In this document: piece after piece, positions 35,601 to 47,600 of the stretch
Position numbering within the stretch: the stretch's first letter is position 1
How the letters are laid out: each line of letters opens with the position of its first letter
DNA from: Symsagittifera roscoffensis
Taxonomy: Eukaryota > Xenacoelomorpha > Acoela > Convolutidae
Assembly: GCF_963678635.1 (NCBI RefSeq)
Contig: NC_087071.1
Location: 23,446,013 to 23,510,012 of the forward strand
Reading direction: 5' to 3'
DNA length: 64,000 bases
The notes under the pieces: generated by a model
Told to the model about the DNA's origin: nothing
Database searches by the model: none
The model's input: the letters and a program-made list of their open reading frames with translations, nothing else
Made by a program: the position numbers and the translations under genes

Positions 35601-38600
35601 ACGTTTCGACCGAGTTCGAACGAGGAGTTTTTTCGACCGAGAAGAATAATTCAATCAACTAACATAAATTTCAAGTAATTGACATTTTTAATTTAAATTG
35701 TCTTTGTCAAAATCTGGATCATTTCAACTTTCAAACATTTGAATTTCAATTTGAAAAGCTATTTAGACGTTTAAAAAAGCGCTTAAAATTTGCATGTTGA
35801 ACAATTCAATTATTATTAATAAAACTGTTTTTCTTTTTTTACGCGTTACATCACTCCAGCAACAATTACACGTAAAACATTCTGCGTGTGTGGGGAAGGT
35901 GAGTGGGAGAGTTTAAAAGATCTTTTAAACTCTTCCACTCCCCTTCCCCCACAAACACACACAGACAAATTTACAGTTTTCTTTCATGAATATTTTACGT
36001 TTAATTGTTGCTGGAGTGATGTAACGCGTATAAATTGAAGAATTAAGTAAATAATAATTAAATTGCTCGCCATGCAAATTTTAAATGCTTTTTTAAACGT
36101 CTAAATAGCTTTTCAAATTGAAATTCAAATGTGGGAAAATTGCAAGGAGCAACATTTTGACAAAGACAATTTGAATGAAAAATGTAAATTACTTGAAGTT
36201 TATCTCAATTGATTGAACTATTGTTCCGACTTTCGTAACGAAAGTAACGGAATATTTGTGCTCGGAGAGGTTTTTTCTTTAGTTAAATTTTGACTTTTTA
36301 ACTAGCCATTTTTGACGGAATTTTTTAAATATTATTCAAAAAGTTTTGTTGTCCTGAGCTTAAATTTGAAAAGATATTTCACCTGTGATCACAAAGTCAA
36401 AACATACACGATTTCTGTCGAGAAAAACAAAACATACGTCGAGCACGGTTGAAACATATCCATTCGGGCTCGAACAAATAAAATTTTCAAAAACGTCGGT
36501 CGAGAAAGTCGAAACATACCGGGTTGACCAAAAATCCTAATCGTATAGCTTTAATATATATATATGAAAATGCTAATCATACACTTTTCATGCAATTCCA
36601 TAAGTACAGAAAATTGCATGAAAGATCTATGATGACTGATTTTTCATAAATGGAAATTGTAAGACTAGCATTTTTCCATAAACCAAAAATATTGATTTTT
36701 TTTACAATTTAATTTCTCAAAATTTTTTGGTTGTGTACGTAACCAAACATAAGTGACAATACTTTGGTTACTCATAGTAGAGTAACCAAAGATTTGCATG
36801 TCCAGCATTACAAATGCATTGCCAAATTCTGTTATAACATTAATGCCTTAATATAACGAAAGTATCAAACTTTTTTTTGGCAAACATTTTGAACGATGAT
36901 TACTTTTAAAATTTGAACTTTTAAGTTATCAGACATTGATCAAGGCATGCAGAAATATACCGTACAAAACAAAATAGGCGTTTTTAGCGTTTTTTCAAAA
37001 AGTTAATAAGCAAAAAGGAAAAAAAATCCAATATTAGTGAATCCAAGACTACATTACGCACACAAAAAATTAAATTTTGCGTGCAAAATTGTTTTTTTTT
37101 TAAATGTTTGTTTGAGTACAAAATTCGATTTGCGGCTGAAAAATTTTGGGGCAATTTCAAAGTTACTTGATGTCGCCATCAAAAAAAATACTAGTCATAC
37201 TATCTCCATGTTTTCCTTTTTTTTAGTACGATACACCGAATTTTATGCCAAAATACGATAAAAGTTCTTCGAAAACTCGATGGCACCATTTTTGCAAAAA
37301 GTATGAAATTTGTATGATTAGTATTTTTTCATCGACTTAGTTTATGGAATTGTATGAGTAGCATTTTTGGTCTTTGAAAAACAACCCGGGATATCTGAAC
37401 TGAGTCGAACAAAGTGTCGAACAATTTTTTGTTGAGTCGAGAAAGTCGAAACACCAAAATTTGGATCAAACGTACAATTTCTCCCGCAAATTGATTTAGG
37501 GGGAAGAAAATATGGATTTTTCATGAACTAATTTTGAGAATAGCCTAGATTTATTCAAAATTAACCGCTTTACTGAAAAGAAATGAATTGAAACATTAAT
37601 CTAGGCAATTAACAGTATACAAATGCAATCCCGCATGCAAAAATGTAAGAACCAAATTTATTTGCTCGATCGGTTGCATGAATTGCATATTTTATACAGA
37701 ATCAATTTTCATATTTAATACATGCTTGGGGCGGGGAGAGCATTCTACAGTAGGTCACTTAGGGGGGAGATTGTATGGTTTATTCCAAAATTTGGTTGAG
37801 AAAGTCGAAACATTCCGATTTTTGGTCGAGAAAGTCGAAACATTCCGATTTTTGGTTGAGAAAGTCGAAACATTCCGATTTTTGGTTAAGAAAGTCGAAA
37901 CATTCCGATTTTTGGTCGAGAAAGTCGAAACATTCCGATTTTTGGTCGAGAAAGTCGAAATATAAATCGAGCACGTCGACATGGGGTGTAACGTGTAAGT
38001 ACCCCTTCATCATTTAACCCAGTCAAAAAGCCATTGGAATTTCGTAAATTAGGGAACTGCAATCAATTGGTCGCCAAACGACGCTTCTGAAGCCATGCAA
38101 ACCCAAACCTCTCTCAAATGTCTTTATTTAGATCAACAGTGAAGTGGCCAAAATGCCAGCCTCTCAATTTCTCCCTCGGCCACCTAACCACACCGGCCCA
38201 CTGCACATCCAAGAGGCCTCTTTCTCCCCCAAGACCACCGCTGATTGGCTCGCTCAGAATGGATTGAAAGGTAATTCTTCCAGTAAGCCGATAAAAACTT
38301 GGATGAAATTGGAAGATTTAAGTTCTCGTGGTTATAACGGATTGTGAAATGGGCTCTCTCTTTTTGAGTTCTGGCCCAGGGATTCAAGTACAAGGGACTC
38401 AAATATAGTTTTTATATCAATCTGTTTAAATTATTCCTGTATATTTTACAGTGCTGATTTAAATTATCCGGACGAAACGAACAAAACTTGAATTTTCAAA
38501 CTCGTTTTTCTCAAATTGGGTTAAGATAAGACAAAAAGTGAAGAGAACAAAAGTTGCATAGAATTTCACAAGAATTAATATAGTGCCATTTTTTCTCCGA

Positions 38601-41600
38601 AATTCTCAACAAAAATTTTACCCCAAAAATGGGTCATTTTGGCTTTTTTCAATTAATCAAGAATTACGCTGAAACTACTTTGTTAATTGATGAGAAAGTT
38701 ATATCACAGGAAGCGTCTCGCGCAGCTCAACAAAGTTTTAGAAGGGTTAAATCTCCAAAATTTTGCGCAAATTGTTTAAAATTTATTTTTAAACAGAGAT
38801 TCTGGGTTTTATATAGTAAAAATCACATTTATTGACTATCAAGTGAAAATGTTTTCATTTATACTGGTTTTTGGAGATTTAACCCTTCTAAAACTTTGTT
38901 GGGCTGTGTTGGAAGCTTCTAGTGATATATATTCTCCATCAATTAACAAAATAGTTTCAGCGTAATTCTTGATTAATTGAAAAAAGTCAAAATGACCCAT
39001 TTTTGGGGTAAAGTTTTTGTTGAGAATTTCGGAGAAAAAATGGCACCATATTAATTCTGGTAAAATTCCAAGCAACTTTTGTCTTCTTCACTTTTTGTCT
39101 AATCTTAACCCAATTTGAGAAAAACGCGTTTGAAAATTCAAGTTTTGTTCGTTTCGTCCGGATAATTTAAATCAGCACTGTATTTAAATCAAGTAAAGCA
39201 AAAAAAGAAATAAAGGTTGACTAATAAAAATGCTCTCTGTCGGGGAATCGAACCCCGGTCTCCAGAGTGACAGTCTGGGATACTCACCACTATACTAACA
39301 GAGACTTATTAGTTCTAAATGCCAGCTTTGATTTGTTTCAGCTAAGAGATTGAGCTTATATCAAATACTAGCTCCAAATGCATTCGATTATGTGGAGGGA
39401 TTTGTAGCTGCGCTGAATAAAAACATTAAATCCTCCAACTATGAAAGCCAAATGGTGCAATTTGAATGGCACGACAAATCTGTCAAAAATGTCCACGTGG
39501 ATCCAACGATGCTCTACGACTACCAGCAGCGACTCGGGTCAGTTGTAGTTCTATTTGAGAAGCGAATCGACTGGCTTTCTACAGCGTCACGGAGAATTTT
39601 CGGCACAATTGTGGAAAACAAGTAAGTTTTGGGGGCGTTCAACAGTGCCGAAAATGAAAAAGTGTTGAACAATAATTTTATTTTCGGCACCTTGTAATTT
39701 CATTTTGGGGGGGGATTTTCAAAAAATTTCGGAAATTTTGTCGACTTTTTTTTTAGGTCGACCAAATTGATTTTCTGAGCTTTCCTAAATCACTATAAAG
39801 ACCTCATTTTGACTAAATTTTATGCGCCGCAGGCAAAATTTTGAACAAGCCAAAAAAGCGTTTTTAGGCAATTTTTGGAAAATTTTGACCAAAAAATTGC
39901 GTTCTTTCGGCGCGCGCTCCCCACTCAAAATTAGTATATATTGGCGCCAAAGGCGCTTTTAGAAAAATTTTACGGTTCGTAACCAAAAATCGATATCTCA
40001 AAATAGTACAAAGGGGTACCCTTTGGGTCGGCAGGGGGTCAAATTCCTATGGGGGGTGGGAGTCCGCTTCCCCCACCCGCCCTTTCCCCTAAATCTGCTC
40101 CGCTGGTGGGTACTACTATGAACTTTTCATCACACCGCGCTCAAAAAACGACACTTTCGAAAAAAAAGAAAAAATTTTTTAATAATTTTTTGAACATGGT
40201 CGGAAAATTCTGTGGTATTTGCTAGCAATCGGCCATTCTTGTTTGAGTTTGTTTTTTTATTTAATTGACAAGGTGATTTATCAATATTTTGAACCAAAAT
40301 TAATGATCGAAGACTTCCATGTTATGTATTTTCATAATAAACATTTGTCATAGATTCCACGTATAGAAATGTGTCATAAGCAATTTTAGTATGGAAGTCA
40401 ACCCGCTATTCTAAGTAGCTCATTTTTCCTAGGTGTGAAACTGGTGTTTGCTATATACTAAAATTTTAAATTTTGCATGCAAAACAATTTTCCGGAAACT
40501 GGTTGTTTGGGCAAAGCAATAATTTTCCGATTAAAAAAGACAATTTAAAAATTTTTAATTCAAATTCAGAATTTAACACTTTGGAACCACGCAAAAAATG
40601 CCTATCATACAATTTGCGTTAGTGGAGATTGCGTAATGCGGCAACTCGCAGGAAAAGACAACTCGCAATTTACTCAACGCCGCAGTCGCGCCAACATGTT
40701 GTGAGCTTCCCAAGAGAGGGTAGGACTTTATACAAAATTTAGAGCCGATTATCGCCGCTAAGTGGTGTAGCGCGTCCACCGGCGACCTTAAAACGAGAAC
40801 ATTATTTTTCCAATAAACTTCAAAACTTGCGAGTTGTCGCTCTCCTTAAATTTTGCGAGTTGTCTATTGTTGCGAGCTGTTTTTTCTTGAGAATTGTCGC
40901 GGTACATGGAAATTGTTCGATCACCTTTTCTTAAAAAATTAAAAAATAGATTTAGGTGTTTTTTAAAAAAAAAAAAATACTCGATAGTTTGATGTTGCTT
41001 TTTAAAAATTTATTCATGTGATTTATCAATTTTTGACCCAAAATCACTGATTGAAAAATTGCTTGTTATATTTTTTTAAGAAGCGTTTTTCCGTAGATTC
41101 AATTTATAAAATTGTATGATAAGAAATATAAGTATGCAGATTAACTTGCTATTCTAAGCAATTTATTTTCAGTGAAAGTTAGGGTTTTGTTCAACAGTGG
41201 TATGCTTAACATGGTCCCGAGATTTTTTTTATGAGAAGATTTTGCTTAATTCCATATATTCCTTTTGAACAAGGGAGAATCGTTTAAAAAAATCATAGTC
41301 AAATCCCTAAAAAATAACCAGTTGCCTCTTGATTAAGAAGAATTTAATGTGCTCCTACTAAATTTCTGAGTGCGCTTGTTTTGGAAGTTTTTGAAATGAA
41401 TAATTTACTAGCTCAACTTAACTTTTTTTTACATGCAAATCTGATGCGAATGACCACGAGGGATCGTAACGTAATTGTAACGAAACTAAGTTGACGTTGC
41501 TTTTTTAAAATTCATAATGTGATTTCCGACTGCCTTTTAAAGTCTATGGAGCAAAGTCTGATTTAAAAACATGATGAATTTTTCAAAAAAAACTTTTTTA

Positions 41601-44600
41601 TCATCCCCCACACGACACGCCATATTAAGTACAAAGTTATATATTTCGCGCCTAGCAACGTAACAGTTCTGACAAACAGCTTCCGAGTTCTGTTCAGCTT
41701 ATGTGTTAACCTCAGTCGCTCAGTGGTCGCGAAACTGTGTGCGTATTGCAAAAGCAGCCTGTTATTTGCATGCAAAAATTTTTTTTCCGGAAAAAAATTG
41801 TTTGAGTAAAGAAATATTTTGCGACTGAAACAGACTCAAACTCAATTTAATACATGGCCCGCGACCCAAAGTTTCGATTTCTACATTCTTGACTTGAACT
41901 GAAATCGTGGCGTTGGAATCTAATTCGCTAAATAGCAAAACAAATTCAAATAACGTGGTGCAGCAATTCAATTAAATAAAAATATAAGCCGAAATGACCG
42001 CAAATATAGCCTGGCTAATTTATTGGCGGTGCTACTCGAGTGTGATTGACTGAATTTAGCTAACCAGATTCGTCCGCATACATATCTGCTCAAAATATAA
42101 AGTTATTGATTTTGGGCCGTTTAATGCATAATTTAGTATAGGAGTTTGACACTTTTTGGCATCACGTAAAAAGTGCTTGTCATATAATTTTCCTAAATAG
42201 AATTAGTATGATCAGCTTATTCATAATGTGATTTCCGACTGCCTTATAAAGTCTATGGAGCAAAGTCTGATTTAAAAACATGATGAATTTTTCAAAAAAA
42301 AAATTTTTTATCATCCCCCACACGACACGCCATATTAAGTACAAAGTTATATATTTCGCGCCATGCAACGTAACATATACGCTTAGTTTACTATTTCTAG
42401 TTTTGAAAATAAAAATAGTTGTATTTTCAAAATGCAAATCCTCTGGTAGTTGTTCCGACCACTGAAAATGGGGAGGAACGTTAAATTCGTGTGTGTTCCA
42501 GTTTTTTTTTTAATTTTCTACGTTAAATCAGGCAGCCCAAATAATAATAGGAATGAATCCAATGATATATCATATTAAAGCCTTTTCAGTCGTGATTCGA
42601 ACGATAGTTAAAATTTTCCAAAAGGGAAAACGAGGAAAACTTGTTTGAATATATTGATTTTTGGTGTATTTTCGAGCGAATAAAGTGAGCGAACAGGCTT
42701 ATTTTGTTGTTTTTTTGGTCATTTAAGTCAATTGCCATAAATAATCATCTGATTGAGTGGATTGATATATCATTTTGCAGTCCTTTCAGCCTTGATTCAA
42801 TTGATATCTAAAAAGTTTCAAAAAATTCTCGTACTGTTTAGAAAAATTAGTTAACAGTTTTTGAGTTTCAGTTCAATTTCGAGCGAGCGATCAGGTAGGA
42901 TAAGCTGCGAAATTTTTATTTTAGTCAAGTCCTTTCTTTTAAGTTTTGTGGTGCCTCTTGGGAATAAAAAGTTCAAAAACGCAACAATTTTCTATATAAT
43001 AGGAAACTTTTTCCTAACAATTTCGGTGAGTTTTTTGTAGATATATATGTATTTTTAAGTTTTTCTTGTCATCTGTTGTTCGAAACGGTTGCTTAAGTGG
43101 CCTATGTTACTCTGACTGTCAAATTTGTTTAAGTTCTAGTCCATCCTTGTTTGATTTTGTTTTTTATCTAATTGATAGTGTGATTTATCAATTTTTTAAA
43201 CCAAAATTAATGATCGAAAACTTGCATATTATATAGTTTCATAATAACCATTTTTCATAGATTCCACGTATAGAATTGTTTCATAAGCAATTTTAGTTTG
43301 GAATTCAACCCGCTATTCTAAGTAACTCATTTTTCCTAGGTATGAAACTGGTGTTTGCTCCACGTTATAAACAAAAATTTTAAATTTTGCATGCAAAATG
43401 ATTTTCCGGAAACTAGTTTTTTGGGCAAAGCAATAATTTTGCGATTAAAAAAATACAATTAAATAATTTTAACTCAAATTCAGAATTTAACACTTTGGAA
43501 TCACGCAAAAAATGCCTATCATACAATTTACGTTAGTGGAAATTGCGTAATGCGACAACTCGCAAGAAAAGACAACTCGCAATAAAAGACAACTCGCAAG
43601 AAAATACAACACGCAGTAAAAGACAACTCGCAATTTAATCACCGCTGCAGTCTCGCCAACATCTTGCTAGCTTGCCAACAGAGGGTAGGACTTTCTACAA
43701 ATTTTAGAGCCGATTATCGCTGCGAAGTGGTGTAGCGCGCTCACCGGCGACCTTAAAACGAGAACATTAAGTTTCCAATAAACTTCAAAACTTGCGAGTT
43801 GTCGCTCTCCTTAATTTTTGCGAGTTGTCTTTTGATGCGAGCTGTTTTTTCTTGGTAGTTGTCGCGGTACCTGGAAATTGTTTGATCACCTTTTTCTTGA
43901 AGAATTGAAAAATAGATACCAAATGCAACTACTAGATACAAAATGAAAGATACAAAATAGATACAAAATGCAGATACAAGTTTCAATTTAAAAAATAGAT
44001 ATCAATGTGCAACTACTCGATAGTTTGATGTTGCTTTTGTTAAATTTATTCTTGTGATTTATCAATTTTTTGAACCAAAATCAATGATTGAAAAATTGCT
44101 TGTCACATTTTTATAAGAAGCGATTTTTCGTAGATTCAATTTATAAAATTGTATGATAAGCAGTTTAAGTATGCAAATTAACCCGCTATTCTAAGCAATT
44201 TATTTTTAGTGAAAGTTAGGGTTTTGTTCAACAGTGGTATGCTTAACATGGTCCCGGGATTTTTTAAGAGAAGATTTTGCTTAATTCCATATATTCCTTT
44301 TGAACAAGGGAGAATCGTTTAAAATAATCATAGTCAAAACCCTAAAAATTAACCAGTTGCCTCTTGATTAAGAAGAATTTATTATGCTCCTGCCTAATTT
44401 CTGAGTGCGCTTGTTTTGGCAAGTTTTTGAAATGATTAGTTTACTAGCTCAACTTTACTTTTTTACATGTAAAGCTGGTGCGAATGACCATGAGGGATCG
44501 TCTATCATAAACACAAGAAAGACTTCCTACCGCCTAAGTCTCTAGAGCAGTAGGCTAATTGACGAGAAAAGAAGCCAAACAGAGTCTTCAAGCACAGTTG

Positions 44601-47600
44601 TTGGAATGTTTTGATTAAAACATGATGCATTTTTTGCTACCGAACTCCCACCAGCTACCCGGCTTATCACTTTTCTTGCAAGGAAGTTGACTACCTAAAA
44701 GTTGTTAAAAAATAAGCCAATTTCCTTTTTCTACAATTTTCTAAAAATGGTTAAAAAAATCGCAGTTAATTGTCTTAAATTGTGCAACCAACGTCTTTTA
44801 ATTTATTCCAGCTCATCTTTGTTTTTTTTTCAGGGTCATTTTCCTGATTGATGTGTCGGAGTTGAACAGGAACTACATCATTCACATCCAGCATGCATTC
44901 AGACAGCTGTTGCAGGAGCAAATGTCTAACAAAGTGGCATTCAACATAATCAAGTAAGTTGAATCATTTAATAAATTTACAGAAAAGTAGAGTTGTACCG
45001 GATAGTGGTATCCGGAATCGATATCCAGTCATCCGGCAAGTTTCTGATTTCAGCAGAGATATCCTATATCCGGTAAAATTGCACCGGATAATTACGAGAT
45101 ACGAAAAACTAGAGCTTAGGCACATTCGACAGTCATAGTAAAATACGCAAATTAGAAAACAATTTTTGTAGAAGAATGACTGGAAAAACAAAAAAAAACG
45201 TTCAAAGTTTTTTTTATATGTTTTTGCAGTCTTTTCGAACTTTTGTTGCCAAAAAGGCGCTAAAATACTAAAAAGAACTAACTTTAGTCGCGTAAAATTA
45301 AGTTTTCACCGCTTAAGTTAAGCAATTGTACTTTTAAGCTGTTAAAATAAACTATTGTAAGCCTGCTCGCTCACTCGAAATTAGACGAAAAATCAATATT
45401 GTCAAACCGGTTTTTTTCGGCACTGGGAATTTTTTTTGAAGATTTTAAATGTCGTTCGAATCATGACTAAAAGGGCTTTAAAATGATAAATCACTCAATT
45501 CTCTCCGATGATTATTTGTGGTAGCTGATTTTACATAGAAAAAAAGTAACAAACACCCGAATACAAAGTTCCTCCCCATTTTTCAAATGGTCGGAACAAC
45601 AATCAGTAAAAAATAATGCTGCAGTCTTTTGTCTTTAACCGAAAGTGAGAGGGAACTTCGTGGTCAGATGCGCTTTTTTTAGCAAAATCAAATACATCTC
45701 CTGCCTAAATTATAACAAGAATGGATATAATTGAGAGTTACATCTAACTATTGCTTTATTATATTTTATGTTGCTAAAATTTCAGTAGTTTTCTTCAGTT
45801 CGTAATGTTTCAGAATGTTATAATACAGAATGTTCCGACCATAGTCTTAAAAAATACAAAAAAAACAGAATGTTCCGACCATAGTCTTAAAAAATACAAA
45901 AAAAGTATTTTCAAATTAGTATTTTTTCTGTGTGGTAGGATGAAAGGATCGGAATGAAAAACTACAACTTAGGCATCTTCAACAGTCATAGTAAAGTAGG
46001 CAAATTGAGCAACAGTTTTTGTAGAAAAATGAAAAACAAAAAAACGTTATGAAATTCAAAAAATAAAATTTTAAAAATTTTTGCAGAATGTTTTTTGAAA
46101 TTATGAAGTTTGTGATTCCCAAATTTTTGCTGAAAAAATCCATCAATTAACTTTTAAAATTTTACTCGACTAAAACTAATTTTTAGCGGCTTGATATAAG
46201 CATAAATAAGCTATTTTGAGCCTGCTCGGTCGTCTTGGTTTGCTCAAAATTAGAAAAAAAAATGTCTCAGCACTGGAATTTTTTTTCAAAATTATGTTGT
46301 TCTAATTGCGACTGATATTACTCGACCCATTCCGACGATTTTTTGTGGTACCTGATTTTGCATGAAAAATAAAAGTAGAAAAAAATCTTCAAACACCCGA
46401 TTACAAAGTTTCTCCCCATTTTCAAACGGTCTTAACATTAATAGCAAACATGCTCGTAGGTTTTTGATTCGTTTTGATTCTGATACAGTCAAACTGAAGT
46501 CTCAGAAGCTCATTTTATACGATTTTTTTTGAATTTTTGGGATTTTGAAATACGTTCAGAAAAAAATATATATGTACTTCTTGATTCTTGTTTTTACATT
46601 ACTGCTGTAGCGTAATATAAACTGATAATCCGTGTTGCTTGTTCTGCTTGTTTTGAAGGTTACGGGATTAATGAGATATTTATTCTGGAAAAAACACACG
46701 TTTTGTTTTTTGACTTTTTAAACCTTTGTTTACTTTCAACTTAATTTATGACTTCACGGCAGACGGATGCTAAAATCCCGTTGTTTAATGTTCCCAAGTA
46801 TCATTACTTTATTTAGTAATTGGTTGGAAAAAAAATCTTTCTTTCTTTATACTCTTCAATCATATGCTAATTGACGAAATGTCGCCTTACAATCGCCATA
46901 GATGAGTCGAAATTAGCAAATGGTTGAAAATTGCAATTCGCAATTCTTGGAATGCGTGACGATTCAAAGAATGGAGTACAACAGATGTTAGCTTAGTACA
47001 GTGCTGATTTAAATTAACCGGACAAAACGCTTTAAACTTGAAATTTAAAACCCGTTTTTCTCAAATTGGGTTGAGTTTAGGTGAAAACTTATGAAGACAG
47101 AACTTGCTTAAATTTTTAGCAGAATTAATATGGTGTAATTCGTTTTGCGAATTTCGGGCCCGAAATTTTACCCCAAAAATGGGTCATTTTGGCTTTTCTT
47201 AGTTAATCAAAAATTACGCCGAAAATACCCGGTCAATCACAGACATAATGAGCCCCTTACGTAGCCCAACAATTTTTATGAAGGGTTTTTTCTCCAAAAA
47301 AAATTGCAACTTTTTTAAAAATTGTTTTTAAATAAAAAGTTGGCATTTTATATAGTAAAAATGATCTTTTTTGTCTATCAAACAAAAATAAATTAACTTA
47401 TACAATATTTTGGAGAAAAAACCCTTCATAAAGTTTGTTGGTCTACGTAAGGAGCTCACTTTGATATAATTATGTCTGTGATCGACTGGGTATTTTTTGG
47501 CGTATCTTTTGATTAACTAAGAAAAGCCAAAATGACCCATTTTGGGGGTAAATTTTCGGGCCCGAAATTCGCAAAACAAATTGCACCATATTAATTCTGC

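Larger units (their letters stand above)
35491..37985. mobile_element. 2.5-kb foldback-type element in intron 10
   Basis: Ends are imperfect inverted copies: left CCCCGGGTCGAGG then CGATTTATGTTTCGAC; right GTCGAAATATAAATCG then GTCGACATGGGG. Inside are the long palindrome at 35645-36225, further GTCGAAAC-type blocks (36400-36530, 37400-37460) and the 30-bp array at 37791-37970. No transposase and no clear target duplication were seen, so class and outer limits are tentative. Confidence 0.55.

Noticed and set aside
37791-37970. CRISPR-like array
   Set aside because: Units are contiguous with no spacers and the DNA is eukaryotic.
37755-38017. Repeat proteins on both strands across the 30-bp array
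   Set aside because: A 30-bp unit without stops forces open frames on both strands; there is no exon context or start.
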